A DNA stretch of 32,367 nt. Source: an uncultured Planctomycetaceae bacterium. GTDB lineage: Bacteria > Planctomycetota > Planctomycetia > Planctomycetales > Planctomycetaceae. The notes beneath the pieces are model-generated. The model did not search any database and had not been told where the DNA came from. It was given only the letters and a program-made list of their open reading frames with translations. Shown one piece after another: positions 17,850 to 26,770 of the stretch. Numbering within the stretch: the stretch's first letter is position 1; each line of letters opens with the position of its first letter. The stretch is taken from the NCBI GenBank assembly GCA_903871805.1, contig CAIQIE010000326.1:1-32367 (forward strand), given 5' to 3'. The position numbers and the translations under genes were made by a program.

Positions 17850-19358
17850 ATGTCCACGACATCACAAACGCCGCCACGCCTTGAAGTACGAGACATCGTC
17901 AAGTCCTTCCCCGGAGTCAAGGCTCTGAAAGGCGTCAGCCTGAAAGTGCTGCCCGGCGAAGTGCTTTCGGTTGTCGGCGAAAATGGCGCTGGCAAAAGCA
18001 CACTCATGAAAATCCTCGCCGGCGTTCAGGCGCAGGATAGCGGGGCCGTCCTTGTCAACGGTCAGAGCAGAAACTTTCGTTCCGTAAGCGACGCCATGGA
18101 AAGTGGCATTGCACTCATCCATCAGGAACTCAATCTTGCCGATAATCTCGAAATCGGCGCCAATATTTTCCTCGGTCGTGAACCCAGACGTTTCGGAATA
18201 ATTCACGAAGCAGAAATTCGTCGCAGAGCAGCCGATCTTCTGCAACGTATCGGCCTGAACCTGGCACCCGATACCCTGGTGAGGGATCTGACGGTCGGCC
18301 AGCAACAGATGGTGGAAATTGCCAAAGCACTCTCCATCAATGCCCAGGTTCTGATCATGGATGAACCGACCTCCAGCCTTTCCGCCGGAGAATCAGTGCG
18401 TCTGTTCGAAGTCATCAGGGATCTGCGCAACCAGGGAGTCAGCATCGTCTATATTTCCCATCGACTTGCCGAAGTGCAGGATCTTTCGGATCGCGTCACT
18501 GTCCTGCGGGACGGCGAGAATGCCGGTAATCTGGTCCGAGGCGAGGTTACTCACAGCAGCCTCGTCAGACTCATGGTCGGCCGGGATATCTCTCGAGTCT
18601 TCTCAAGAAAGTCATACCCAGCCGGCGAAATCGCCATTGAAGCGCGCGACCTCGTCACCTCAACATGGCCCCGACATAAACTCAGTTTCTCTGTTCGCTC
18701 CGGGGAAATTGTTGGGATCGCCGGACTGGTTGGAGCCGGTCGTACGGAAATGCTTCGCACGCTTTTCGGTGTCGATGAACCAGTCAGCGGCTCAATCACG
18801 GTGGCCGGAAAAGTCGTTCCTCTAAGATCCCCTCAGGATGCAATCGCAGCAGGAATCGCCCTCGTTCCGGAAGACCGAAAGCAACAGGGTGTTGTGCTGG
18901 ATATGACAATCCGGGAAAATATCGGACTGGCATCCGTGCACCGACACTCACAGGCAGGACTGCTCAACTTTACCGTCGAAAAATCCCAGTCAGCCGAGAT
19001 GTGCCGTCAATTGCGAGTCAAATCGCCCGATGACACCTACCGCGTTGGAAATCTCTCGGGCGGTAATCAGCAGAAAGTTGTTCTTGGAAAGTGGTTGTCA
19101 CTAAAGCCAAAAGTCCTCCTGCTCGACGAACCCACGCGGGGGATTGATGTGGGCGCCAAGCAGGAAATCTACCAACTCATGGATCAACTGGCGTCACAGG
19201 GGATTGCAGTACTGTTCGTCAGCAGTGAGATGGAAGAAATTATTGGTATGAGTGATCGAGTGCTGGTGATGCATGAAGGACGCATCACCGGTGAACTCCC
19301 GGCCAGTCAGTTGTCTGAAGAGGCAATCATGAACCTGGCCACCGGGCACCAATCCTGA
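17850..19358 (+). CDS. Sugar ABC transporter ATP-binding protein with two ABC domains (RbsA-like)
   Basis: 502-residue double ATPase of the carbohydrate-uptake class that includes RbsA, MglA and XylG. First domain: Walker A GENGAGKST (43-51), signature LTVGQ (147-151), Walker B VLIMDEP (167-173), and the switch His in YISHRL (201-206). Second domain: degenerate Walker A GLVGAGRTE (292-300), in which Arg stands where Lys is usual, as is normal for this class, then LSGGNQQK (402-409) and LLLDEPTRGID (423-433). Length and domain order match the family. It sits between the binding-protein and permease genes and should energise that permease on the cytoplasmic face. The ribosome binding site is weak, which together with the upstream inverted repeat suggests controlled or low translation. 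Confidence 0.95.
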   Translation: MSTTSQTPPRLEVRDIVKSFPGVKALKGVSLKVLPGEVLSVVGENGAGKSTLMKILAGVQAQDSGAVLVNGQSRNFRSVSDAMESGIALIHQELNLADNLEIGANIFLGREPRRFGIIHEAEIRRRAADLLQRIGLNLAPDTLVRDLTVGQQQMVEIAKALSINAQVLIMDEPTSSLSAGESVRLFEVIRDLRNQGVSIVYISHRLAEVQDLSDRVTVLRDGENAGNLVRGEVTHSSLVRLMVGRDISRVFSRKSYPAGEIAIEARDLVTSTWPRHKLSFSVRSGEIVGIAGLVGAGRTEMLRTLFGVDEPVSGSITVAGKVVPLRSPQDAIAAGIALVPEDRKQQGVVLDMTIRENIGLASVHRHSQAGLLNFTVEKSQSAEMCRQLRVKSPDDTYRVGNLSGGNQQKVVLGKWLSLKPKVLLLDEPTRGIDVGAKQEIYQLMDQLASQGIAVLFVSSEMEEIIGMSDRVLVMHEGRITGELPASQLSEEAIMNLATGHQS

Positions 19359-19469
19359 ACAAATCCTTCGTAAACTTTCAAAATCTCTCCTGCCACAATG
19401 GCCCGGCTTCACCGCTCAGCTGCTCAGTAGCAGGAACATCCAGGACATTCAGTTTTAGACAGGTCAGTG

Positions 19470-20942
19470 ATGAAGGGCAAAATTCTGGGCATCCTGACGG
19501 TGCTGCTCGTACTGTGCACCAGCCTCGCAATCGCAACTTCAGACCCATGGTGGAATGTCCGAACATCCCAGTTCCTGAACTTCGATAACATCATGAACCT
19601 CCTGAGCCGAATTGCCCTTTATGGGATTCTCGGTATCGGTGTTGCATTTGTCATCATCACCAGCGGCATCGATCTGGCCATCGGGTCCATGGTCTGTCTC
19701 TGTGGAGTCCTGCTGTCCATCCTGCTCAAAGTCGATTACCAGCCGGAAAACCCGGTCAACGTCACTCAGGTAATCGCCTCGGAACAAACCATCTATCTCG
19801 AAGGCAAGGGCCCTCTTTTTCCCCCCGGAAGCACACTGCGCTACACGGGCGGTGTCGGCTCCGGGCTTGTCCTGACCGTCGATGCAGTAACGGAAAATGG
19901 TGCAATCCGCGTTCGCGAAGCACTGACCAGAAACGAAAAATCCGGCAGGATTGTCAAAGCCACGCCGATTCAGAACTTTAATGCCGACTCTCTGGACGTC
20001 CGTCTGCCGCCTGATTTCACCGCTTCCGTCAATGATCAGCTTCAAATCTTCAAACCAGATGGCGCTGTGACAGTTCAGAAAATCACCTCGATTACACGCA
20101 CAGCCACCGAAACCACAGCGCGACTGGCAAAAGACCCGGGAGAAAAGTACCACGCAGATTCCTTCGCGGTACTGCTCCAGCGATCCCAGAGATGCTCTAT
20201 CCCTGTGGCTGTTATCACTGTGCTGCTGATTGCCACGGCACTGGGACTCACTCATGGACTTCTGATCACAAGGCTCAGACTGCAGCCATTCGTTGTCACA
20301 CTGTGCGGTCTGCTGATCTATCGGGGCGTTTCGCGATGGCTGACAAATGACAATCCCGCAGGATTCGGCGAACTGCAGCAGATCATGGGCCCCGTTGCTT
20401 CCGGACGAATCGGTCTGCTCTATCGTGGCGAAACGCTGGTGTTCGGTATTCCCATCCCATTCTTCCTGCTGCTTGGCCTGGCTTTTCTGGCCACGATCTT
20501 CCTGACCCGAACAATCTGGGGACGCTATCTTCTGGCACTGGGACGCAACGAAGAAGCAGCGCGTTTCAGTGGGATCAATACCAGCCGCATCATTATCCTT
20601 GCGTACGTCATCTGCACGCTGATGGCGGCCATTGGAGGCATGCTGTTCGCACTGGAGTTTAGCTCCATCTCCCCATCCAGCTTCGGAAACTCGTTCGAAC
20701 TCTATGCAATCGCTGCCGCCGTGCTCGGTGGATGCAGTCTTCGCGGTGGGGAAGGTTCCATTCCCGGTGTCGTCATCGGTACGGCCGTGATGCAGGTCCT
20801 CAACAACCTGATTACCCTGCTCAGAATCCCTCAGTCCCTCGAATATACCATTATCGGTGCGGTGATTCTGACAGGAGTCCTGGGTGATGAACTGGTGCGC
20901 CGAGCCGCTGCCAAACGACGGCTGAAACAGAGCGCCAGTTAA
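19470..20942 (+). CDS. Sugar ABC transporter permease (RbsC-like) with a large extra loop domain
   Basis: 490-residue permease of the branched-chain/ribose type, against about 320-350 for ordinary RbsC. Family landmarks: VAFVIITSGIDLAIGSMVCL (60-79 counted from the GTG), GLTHGLLITRLRLQPFVVTLCGL (about 260-282), RYLLALGRNEEAARFSGIN, AAVLGGCSLRGGEGSIPGVVIGT. The extra length is a polar insert of about 150 residues (about 88-240) with many Val, Thr and Asp and predicted beta character, lying between the third hydrophobic segment and the next; with an inside N-terminus it would be extracytoplasmic. It reads cleanly, with no frameshift. GTG at 19467 and ATG at 19470 are both possible starts; the ATG is preferred, with AGG six bases upstream. 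It follows the ATPase gene by 111 bp. Confidence 0.92.
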   Translation: MKGKILGILTVLLVLCTSLAIATSDPWWNVRTSQFLNFDNIMNLLSRIALYGILGIGVAFVIITSGIDLAIGSMVCLCGVLLSILLKVDYQPENPVNVTQVIASEQTIYLEGKGPLFPPGSTLRYTGGVGSGLVLTVDAVTENGAIRVREALTRNEKSGRIVKATPIQNFNADSLDVRLPPDFTASVNDQLQIFKPDGAVTVQKITSITRTATETTARLAKDPGEKYHADSFAVLLQRSQRCSIPVAVITVLLIATALGLTHGLLITRLRLQPFVVTLCGLLIYRGVSRWLTNDNPAGFGELQQIMGPVASGRIGLLYRGETLVFGIPIPFFLLLGLAFLATIFLTRTIWGRYLLALGRNEEAARFSGINTSRIIILAYVICTLMAAIGGMLFALEFSSISPSSFGNSFELYAIAAAVLGGCSLRGGEGSIPGVVIGTAVMQVLNNLITLLRIPQSLEYTIIGAVILTGVLGDELVRRAAAKRRLKQSAS

Positions 20943-21060
20943 GATAACCAACGGCGAACAGCGACTTGAGCATCCCTTGAAGATGCCCTTCAGCTCGTAG
21001 CACCTCAACGATCTGTTGGTAGTCTGCCAGTCAAAACCGCCGGCACAACCAACCGATCCA

Positions 21061-21126
21061 GGCTCGAGCCGGCACCAATCCAGTCAAAAAATGACACCCC
21101 ACACTGGTGGTTTGCAGCGTGCTGCA
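21061..21126. repeat. Palindromes in the convergent gap after the importer
   Basis: GGCTCGAGCC (21061-21070) is a perfect 10-bp palindrome, and TGCAGC-GT-GCTGCA (21113-21126) a near-perfect one. The decamer CCAGTCAAAA is present at 21027-21036 and 21080-21089, on either side of the first palindrome, and GCCGGCAC is duplicated inside it. The gap (20943-21236) separates convergent genes, so some of this may be transcript-end structure; no T-run was seen. Confidence 0.35.
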
Positions 21127-21236
21127 GGGCCCGCCATTCACAGCACCGGGCAGTTGCTGCTGCTCACAGTCCACCAATTTTTCTCTCGCCCCGTCGAAGT
21201 ATCCGCGGCCGCAGGTCCCTGTCCCGGGCGCACGCC

Positions 21237-22763
21237 TTATTTGCCTCGCACTCCATCCCGGTTGAACAGCCATCCCAGGATCTCGGTCATACGCGGCGTC
21301 TTACCCTGCCTCAACATCCCAACGCGATAAATTCGGGCCGCAGCCAGTATTCCCACCGTGGTTCCCGCAATCATCAGTACAAAACTGGCAATCGTCTGCC
21401 AGACGGGAATCGTTGCACCGGTCGCCATACGCAGAGTCATCATCATCGGTGTTGAAGGAGGAAAAAAGCTCATGACGGTGGCAAGAGTACTGTTGGGCTC
21501 GCGAACAACATTGAACCACACAAAAAGCGGCAGCATGATCACCATCCAGACCGGCATGAGCAGACTCTGAGCTTCACGCAACTGACTGACCGACGCTGCA
21601 ATTGCCATAAAAACAGAACTGAAGAGAAGCACTGCCAGCAACTGATAGACAATAAACCAGGGAAGAATGCTGTACGGAATGCTGTCCGAGTATCCATTGC
21701 AGACGGCAGCAACGATGCCTCCAATCGAATAGACCCCGAAAACCGTCAGTGAGCCCGCAACATTTCCGATGAGCTTCCCCGTCATCAACTGATTTGCGTT
21801 CGCTGCCCCCAGCAGAACCTCTGCAATTCGCAGCGTCTTTTCCTCAAGCACACTTTCCAGCATCGGCTGTGCAGACATCATGATCACCATAAACATCAAC
21901 ATCATGATCCCAACAGGCAGCATCAGACTCGCAAATTCATTGGGCTTCTCCTCACTCGTAATCTGACCCGATGCATCTCGGAAGTACAACCCCGAACCCT
22001 GCACAACGGCTTTGCGTTCCAGTTCCAGCATGACAGTCGGAAGCACCAGGGGAGACACCGTGGATGCCAGCCGTTGTATACGAATGATCTGATTCAGACT
22101 CATATCCGCCCAGCGTTTTGCATCCGAAAGCGCCGCATCTTCAGCGATCCATGTCACCGTGGACAACTGCAACTGTTCTGGAGATGTGATCACTGACAGG
22201 TCAGGAAGTTCCGCCTCAAGGATATCCTCCGGAATCTCTACAAACGCATACAATTCACCTTTGCGTATCTTCTCTGAAAGAGCCAGACGCTCTTCATCAC
22301 CAAAAGTACCAGCAGACACTTCTTCAAGAACATACCGGTGGATCTCTTCCAGCCCCAGAGCCTCTCTCGCCTTCCGCTCCTCTGGATTTCTCTGAGTCAT
22401 CCCAGGCTGAAAAGCTGACATGCCACCTGCAGCCGTCTCAGAGGATTCGGAATCATTCAGAACCAGCGAGACCGGAATCACATCGCCCGATGGCTCATCC
22501 GAAATTTCATCAGGCGCCTTCCTGTCGGCCTTCAGAAGCCGGGTTCTGTGTTCGGCCGCAAGCTTCAATGGCTGAAATAATCGTCCGGTACGATCGATAA
22601 CGGCAATACGCCGATCTTCAGCCTCTTCCATTCCCTGCAGCAGACGAGGCAGCCAGGCCCCGCCGAGCATCAGCACTGGCATCATCGCCATGCCAATCAT
22701 GAAGGCCCTGGTCGCCACCATCGCCTGATATTCACGCCAGGCTATTGTCAGGATCTTTCTCAT
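21237..22763 (-). CDS. ABC-2 type exporter permease (NatB/YhaP-like)
   Basis: 508-residue membrane protein of the ABC-2 permease family related to NatB. The start at 22763 yields MRKILTIAWREYQAMVATRAF, the usual amphipathic N-terminus before the first membrane helix (FMIGMAMMPVLMLGGAW). A large polar domain follows (about residues 45-290), including LEEIHRYVLEEVSAGTFGDEE, expected outside the cytoplasm. The C-terminal half holds about six hydrophobic segments, among them LMLPVGIMMLMFMVIMMSAQ and, after VLEEKTLRIAEVLLGA, further helices. The motif EEKTLRIAEVLLGA is characteristic of the family. Its partner ATPase is encoded 264 bp upstream. The family exports Na+, peptides or other compounds; the substrate here is unknown. 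An upstream extension to 22826 has no support. Confidence 0.9.
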   Translation of the reverse strand: MRKILTIAWREYQAMVATRAFMIGMAMMPVLMLGGAWLPRLLQGMEEAEDRRIAVIDRTGRLFQPLKLAAEHRTRLLKADRKAPDEISDEPSGDVIPVSLVLNDSESSETAAGGMSAFQPGMTQRNPEERKAREALGLEEIHRYVLEEVSAGTFGDEERLALSEKIRKGELYAFVEIPEDILEAELPDLSVITSPEQLQLSTVTWIAEDAALSDAKRWADMSLNQIIRIQRLASTVSPLVLPTVMLELERKAVVQGSGLYFRDASGQITSEEKPNEFASLMLPVGIMMLMFMVIMMSAQPMLESVLEEKTLRIAEVLLGAANANQLMTGKLIGNVAGSLTVFGVYSIGGIVAAVCNGYSDSIPYSILPWFIVYQLLAVLLFSSVFMAIAASVSQLREAQSLLMPVWMVIMLPLFVWFNVVREPNSTLATVMSFFPPSTPMMMTLRMATGATIPVWQTIASFVLMIAGTTVGILAAARIYRVGMLRQGKTPRMTEILGWLFNRDGVRGK

Positions 22764-22793
22764 GCGTATCCGCCAATTGCAAATGACCCTGCC

Positions 22794-22813
22794 TGTCCGG
22801 GGTGCTCCGGACA
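22794..22813 (-). repeat. GC-rich stem-loop just before the exporter permease gene
   Basis: TGTCCGG (22794-22800) pairs with CCGGACA (22807-22813) around a 6-nt loop. It lies 30 to 50 nt before the permease ATG in the leader between the ATPase and permease genes, where it could affect translation or processing. Confidence 0.4.
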
Positions 22814-22908
22814 CGCAGAAAAACACTCAGATTCACCCTGATCGTTACGGCATCCTGCCCTCATTTGAAGGATAGCGTCCCTCAAAGACCAAATCCGCTA
22901 TGCGAAAC

Positions 22909-22927
22909 GATCTGCCGAAAGCAGATC
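22909..22927 (-). repeat. Stem-loop in the ATPase-permease spacer
   Basis: GATCTGC (22909-22915) pairs with GCAGATC (22921-22927) around the 5-nt loop CGAAA (as read on the + strand). It is about 100 nt after the ATPase stop. In the direction of transcription no T-run follows it. Confidence 0.4.
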
Positions 22928-23026
22928 CTTAAAAACACGGCATCGTGGTCCAGACAATCTGCCGCCAAACAGGCCGACTGGCTCTCCAAACACCCAGCCC
23001 CCAAGCAACGAAAATCATTCGATCTG

Positions 23027-23929
23027 CTATTCTGATTTCCGGCCTGCGATACGCAGGAAAATATTGTGCAGCGATGGACGAAGCAACTCGAAATGTTCCA
23101 GACGGACGGTGCCGACAAGCCGCTGCAACAATTCGTCGGCCCTCGATCCCTGTTTCAGCGTCACATGTTGAAAATCACCACGAGCCTCAACCCTCTCCAC
23201 TCCAGGAAGGTCTGCCGGGAGCCCTCCACCTGTTTCCGTTCGGATCCGAACTTCATTGGCCGGATACTGTCGCTGAATGTCTCCTATCGTTCCGTCCAGC
23301 ACTTTCTGGCCGTTGTAGATCATAAAGACTCGTTCACACATGCGTTCCGCTACGTCCATCTCGTGGGTGGAAAAGATGATAGTAGTGCCCCCCCTGCGAA
23401 CTTCATGAATCGCCTCTCGCAGTAACTCCAGATTCACTGGATCCAAACCACTGAACGGCTCATCAAGAATCAGTAACCGGGGCTTCGCAACAACAGCAGC
23501 AATGAACTGAATCTTCTGAGACATGCCCTTGGACAACGTCTCTATTCTTCTCTTCTCCCAGCTATCCGCCCCCAGTCTTTCAAGCCATGAGGTAATCTCC
23601 GCATCACAATCACGAAAACCTTTGAGCCTCGCGTAGTAGCGCAACAGGTCCCGGACCTTCATCCGTCGATACAGCCCTCGCTCTTCCGGAAGATAGCCCA
23701 CTCGGTCATCTGCACAGTCACCACGGTCCTTCCCGAGAACCACAACACGCCCACGATCAGGAAAAAAAATCCGCAGAATCATTCGAATCGTCGTGGTCTT
23801 GCCGGACCCATTCGGGCCAATGAACCCATAAATGGATCCCGTTGGAATATTCAGATCCAGCTCTCGCACTGCTGTCGCAGTACCAAAGCTTTTTGTCACC
23901 TGTTCCAGTTGAACCGCATAATCAGACAT
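23027..23929 (-). CDS. ABC exporter ATP-binding protein (NatA-like)
   Basis: 300-residue ATPase of the drug/sodium exporter class. Visible motifs, counted from the start at 23929: Walker A GPNGSGKT (38-45), signature LSKGMSQK (132-139), Walker B LLILDEP (152-158) followed by FSGLDPVN, and the switch His in FSTHEMDVAERM. A C-terminal extension of about 80 residues (VRIRTETGGGLPADLPGVER and onward) is typical of ATPases with an accessory domain, in the manner of the DUF4162 group. The start at 23929 has AGGGAAG about three bases upstream and is preferred over an earlier in-frame codon at 23953. It pairs with the permease encoded downstream, after an unusually long 263-bp spacer that holds two stem-loops. 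Confidence 0.93.
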   Translation of the reverse strand: MSDYAVQLEQVTKSFGTATAVRELDLNIPTGSIYGFIGPNGSGKTTTIRMILRIFFPDRGRVVVLGKDRGDCADDRVGYLPEERGLYRRMKVRDLLRYYARLKGFRDCDAEITSWLERLGADSWEKRRIETLSKGMSQKIQFIAAVVAKPRLLILDEPFSGLDPVNLELLREAIHEVRRGGTTIIFSTHEMDVAERMCERVFMIYNGQKVLDGTIGDIQRQYPANEVRIRTETGGGLPADLPGVERVEARGDFQHVTLKQGSRADELLQRLVGTVRLEHFELLRPSLHNIFLRIAGRKSE

Positions 23930-24808
23930 CAGCTTCCCTGTTCCCCTGATCAAATGCCACGGCTTACAGAAACTTCACTGACCGGACATCAGTCTGTATC
24001 CAGCACAACCACTGCCACAGATCAGCACGTGCTTCAATACCAACGTCCCACGTCGCGGCACGTTGCAAACCTCGTGCAGTTCAACAAGGAATTGCTCTGC
24101 GACCATCATAAACCTCCGGAACCTGAACTGCGCCCCCTTTCCGTGAAGTTCGTTGTAACTAATTCGCATCAAATGACGCACATTTGCGATATGGAGCCAT
24201 ATCCGTTGCGAAAACAGCGTTCAATAAAGTGACTTTGCTGTTTACAAAACCACACCGTAACGCGACAGCTGGTGTTTCAAAAAAGAATCACTTGCCCCGC
24301 AGTGCTCATGCATAAGTCACCAGCAACACATTTCTCAGCAGGTGGGCCCGTCGGGCGGACGTCGCTTTCCCAAGGGCACACCTTTGCAGATGCCCACCCC
24401 TGCATACACCCATTCATCACCAACGGATGCAGCATTGTGACAAAGCCACGCAGCATACGCGGATGACGTCACGAATCAGAGGCTGCGGCCACGTCCGATG
24501 GACCAGCCACGGTCATTGTCACTCCATCGGATACCCTCTGCTGCATGCTGATGACAGAGGCTGGCAACGCGGCCTGCTGGATAATTCCGGGAAGGAGCTC
24601 CGGAATTTCTCTTCCACCGGCAGCGGCCGCACAGTGCCGTGAACCTGCGCAGAATAACAAGCACAGGGGCAATCATTTACAGATCGCTCAGGCAGACATC
24701 TGCTTCAGGCTCCGAGCCCTCAGCCAATCCGCCCTTCGTCGTTGCCGCAAAACCGGCAGCAGGAGGAGCCAGGCAAATTCCCGACAGAACACAGCAAACA
24801 TCCGCCTG
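23930..24808. other. Intergenic stretch of about 880 bp between tadC and the exporter ATPase gene
   Basis: No gene is recognised. The part near 23930-24240 should hold the exporter's promoter. On the - strand at 24469-24672 a 67-codon frame (TTG start) has coding-like composition in its last 45 codons (for example GIIQQAALPASVISMQQRV and GVTMTVAGPSDVAAASDS). Upstream of it another - strand frame encodes CLAPPAAGFAATTKGGLAEG but stops at TAA near 24675. Together they could be the remains of a small gene or two unrelated chance frames. The same stretch holds three stem-loops, listed separately. Confidence 0.45.
24494..24607. repeat. Three tandem inverted repeats downstream of tadC
   Basis: In order: TCCGATGGA (24494-24502) with TCCATCGGA (24523-24531), 9 bp perfect, 20-nt loop; CCTCTG (24535-24540) with CAGAGG (24555-24560), 14-nt loop; AATTCCGG (24583-24590) with CCGGAATT (24600-24607), 8 bp perfect, 9-nt loop. 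They lie 200 to 315 nt past the tadC stop. They may be transcript-end structure of the tad operon or part of an unannotated RNA; no T-run was seen. Confidence 0.4.
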
Positions 24809-25789
24809 TCACGGTGCTCTTCTGGCACCGGCTCTCGGAGCTTCCTGATCCAGAACCTGAGCAGCAGTGCGCTGGTTTCTCAGCAGCGTTTCGCTCTGGT
24901 TGTCATAGAAATCGGCAATTTGAACAATTGCCGGCCCCATCAGAAAGAAAAAGACTGAAGGCATCAGAAACAGCGACACGGGAAACAGCAACTGAAATGA
25001 CGCCGCATTGGCCCGCGTGTCCGCTCGCTCTTTCAGGGTTGAACGAATACTTTCACTATATTCGCTCAGTGCCCTGGAAACACCGGTTCCTGTCGCTTCC
25101 GATTGAATCAGAAGCGAAGTGAAAGAACTGACTTCCGGCGACTCAATTCTCTGACTGAAGCTCTTCAGTGCTACAGGCAGATTACTGACAGCCGCCTGCT
25201 GACTGACAACCAGCAACTCCGAACACAGCGCTGGATGAACAGTCCGCAGTTCCAGAGTGATTCGGCGCAATGACTGCTGAATCGTCAACCCCTGGCTCAC
25301 ACACATATTCAGCATGTCCAGAATGTCTGGCAACCCTCGTTCAATATCGAAAGCACGCTCACCAGCTCTGGCGGCGACAAACAGTGGCGGCAACGCCCAC
25401 AGCAACGGCGGAACAAGGAGCAGTCCACCAATGATGTACGGTTCCACAACCGGTGGAACCATAATCAGCAGCAGTCCCAGCATCAGCAGGGATCCAAAGG
25501 CCAGTACAAATCGCACTGCCGTCAGATTCATCCAGGCAGCCCTGGACAGATAACCAGCCGCCGTCAGATTTCTGCGCTGAATGGACTTTCTGGCTTCAGA
25601 CTCGGGAAGCATCTGAGACAGCGCGGAAGTCGCCTCGCCAAACATCATATCCTCTTGTGGAATCGGCAATTCCTCTGGTGATGGCAGAGGAACTGCAGAG
25701 GTCTCCTCAGTCATGATCCCTCGAAAGTTTCGAAAGAGCCGCCGGTTTTCCCATGTGGACGCCTGCCTGCTGTCATGTTCACCACTCAT
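24809..25789 (-). CDS. tadC: Tad secretion platform protein TadC (type II secretion F family)
   Basis: 326-residue inner-membrane protein of the GspF/TadC family that, with TadB, forms the platform driven by the CpaF/TadA ATPase in Flp pilus assembly. It contains the T2SSF domain at about residues 145-290 (RGLPDILDMLNMCVSQGLTI, ALCSELLVVSQQ, SFTSLLIQSEATGTGVSRAL, LKERADTRANAASFQLLFPV) and hydrophobic segments near residues 90-135 and at about 275-300 (LLFPVSLFLMPSVFFFLMGP). The first 60 residues are polar and poorly conserved. The start at 25789 has GGAG eight bases upstream; a second candidate at 25714 (MTEETSAVPLPSPEE) has GAGGG close by, so the N-terminus is uncertain by 25 residues. It follows tadB by 117 bp. 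Confidence 0.85.
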   Translation of the reverse strand: MSGEHDSRQASTWENRRLFRNFRGIMTEETSAVPLPSPEELPIPQEDMMFGEATSALSQMLPESEARKSIQRRNLTAAGYLSRAAWMNLTAVRFVLAFGSLLMLGLLLIMVPPVVEPYIIGGLLLVPPLLWALPPLFVAARAGERAFDIERGLPDILDMLNMCVSQGLTIQQSLRRITLELRTVHPALCSELLVVSQQAAVSNLPVALKSFSQRIESPEVSSFTSLLIQSEATGTGVSRALSEYSESIRSTLKERADTRANAASFQLLFPVSLFLMPSVFFFLMGPAIVQIADFYDNQSETLLRNQRTAAQVLDQEAPRAGARRAP

Positions 25790-25906
25790 GGATCATTCTC
25801 CGGCAACCAAGGGCTCTGCACCGGGCATTCCGCCCACCAGACCGCGAACGCAGTCTGGTCAACCAGATCAAAGGACTGTCAGAACTCTGCAACAATTCAC
25901 AGAACA

Positions 25907-26770
25907 TTAAAGCCGCGCTGTACGACTTAGAATCCGATAGGCCAGAAGTCCGCCAACAAGCTGCAACACCAAACCACCCCAGAATGATATTCGCCCCCAG
26001 TTTGATGACAAAAGCCTTGTCAGATAATCCGGATCCCGAAACATGTAGAAACTCACCACCAACACTGGCACAACCGCCATCATAATCGCACCAAGCCGAC
26101 TGGAAATCGTTGCCGCTTTTTGTCTGGCCACAAAGTGCTGCCGATCCCGAACGGAAATGGCCAGTTTCTCCAGCACCTGAATCAGGTCTCCTCCCGTTTC
26201 CTGGTTGACCGCAATAGCCGCCGTAAGCATCGCCAGTGTGGTAACCCCGGTTCGACTTACAAGATCACGCGTTGCCGAAGCGACGTCCAGACCCATTTCA
26301 ATACGCCGGGCACTGATTCGCAATTCTTCCCCAAGTGGCACCGGCGTGTCCGCAGCCACCATCATAAAAGCATGCTCGATATTGCGTCCTGTTCGGGCCA
26401 CTCTTGACAGCTCTTCAGCCATCGACGGCAACTGAAGCGAAATTGCCGCCTGACGTCGCCCGCGTAAGGTCTGGGCGAGCAGCAGAGGCATGATTAACCC
26501 CAGAATTCCGGCAATCGCAGCCAGAAACGGACGCTCTGAAATCACCAGTACGGTACCACCCAAAGTAATGCCCGCCACGACACAAAGCCCAAGCCAGATG
26601 CCTGGTGCAGTGCGAATTCCAGACTGCAGCATCAGTGTGTCAAACCCGCTGTTCAGGGATTCAGCGGCACCGGTCCCTGCCCCGGTGGAAAACGATACGT
26701 CCTCTTTCAGCAGATCGGCAAACTCAGGCCGACGCTCAATCGTACGCAAAGAGGGATTTGGAGCGATCAT
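25907..26770 (-). CDS. tadB: Tad secretion platform protein TadB (type II secretion F family)
   Basis: 287-residue membrane protein of the same GspF family as the next gene, expected to be its partner in the Tad platform. Two adjoining hydrophobic segments lie at about residues 57-105 (WLGLCVVAGITLGGTVLVI, FLAAIAGILGLIMPLLLAQ). The T2SSF domain follows (QLPSMAEELSRVARTGRNIE, LGEELRISARRIEMGLDVASA, LTAAIAVNQETGGDLIQVLEKL, IRDRQH-like SVRDRQHFVARQKA) and two C-terminal helices close it (IMMAVVPVLVVSFYMF, GGLVLQLVGGLLAYRI). TadB is normally the first of the pair after the ATPase gene, as here. The spacing from the CpaF gene is 92 bp. The ribosome binding site is weak. Confidence 0.87.
   Translation of the reverse strand: MIAPNPSLRTIERRPEFADLLKEDVSFSTGAGTGAAESLNSGFDTLMLQSGIRTAPGIWLGLCVVAGITLGGTVLVISERPFLAAIAGILGLIMPLLLAQTLRGRRQAAISLQLPSMAEELSRVARTGRNIEHAFMMVAADTPVPLGEELRISARRIEMGLDVASATRDLVSRTGVTTLAMLTAAIAVNQETGGDLIQVLEKLAISVRDRQHFVARQKAATISSRLGAIMMAVVPVLVVSFYMFRDPDYLTRLLSSNWGRISFWGGLVLQLVGGLLAYRILSRTARL

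Noticed and set aside
19539..21008. 489-codon frame on the - strand opposite the permease
   Set aside because: Composition is rich in Gln, Asp, Cys and Gly with no membrane or domain pattern, and the + strand permease is clearly real.
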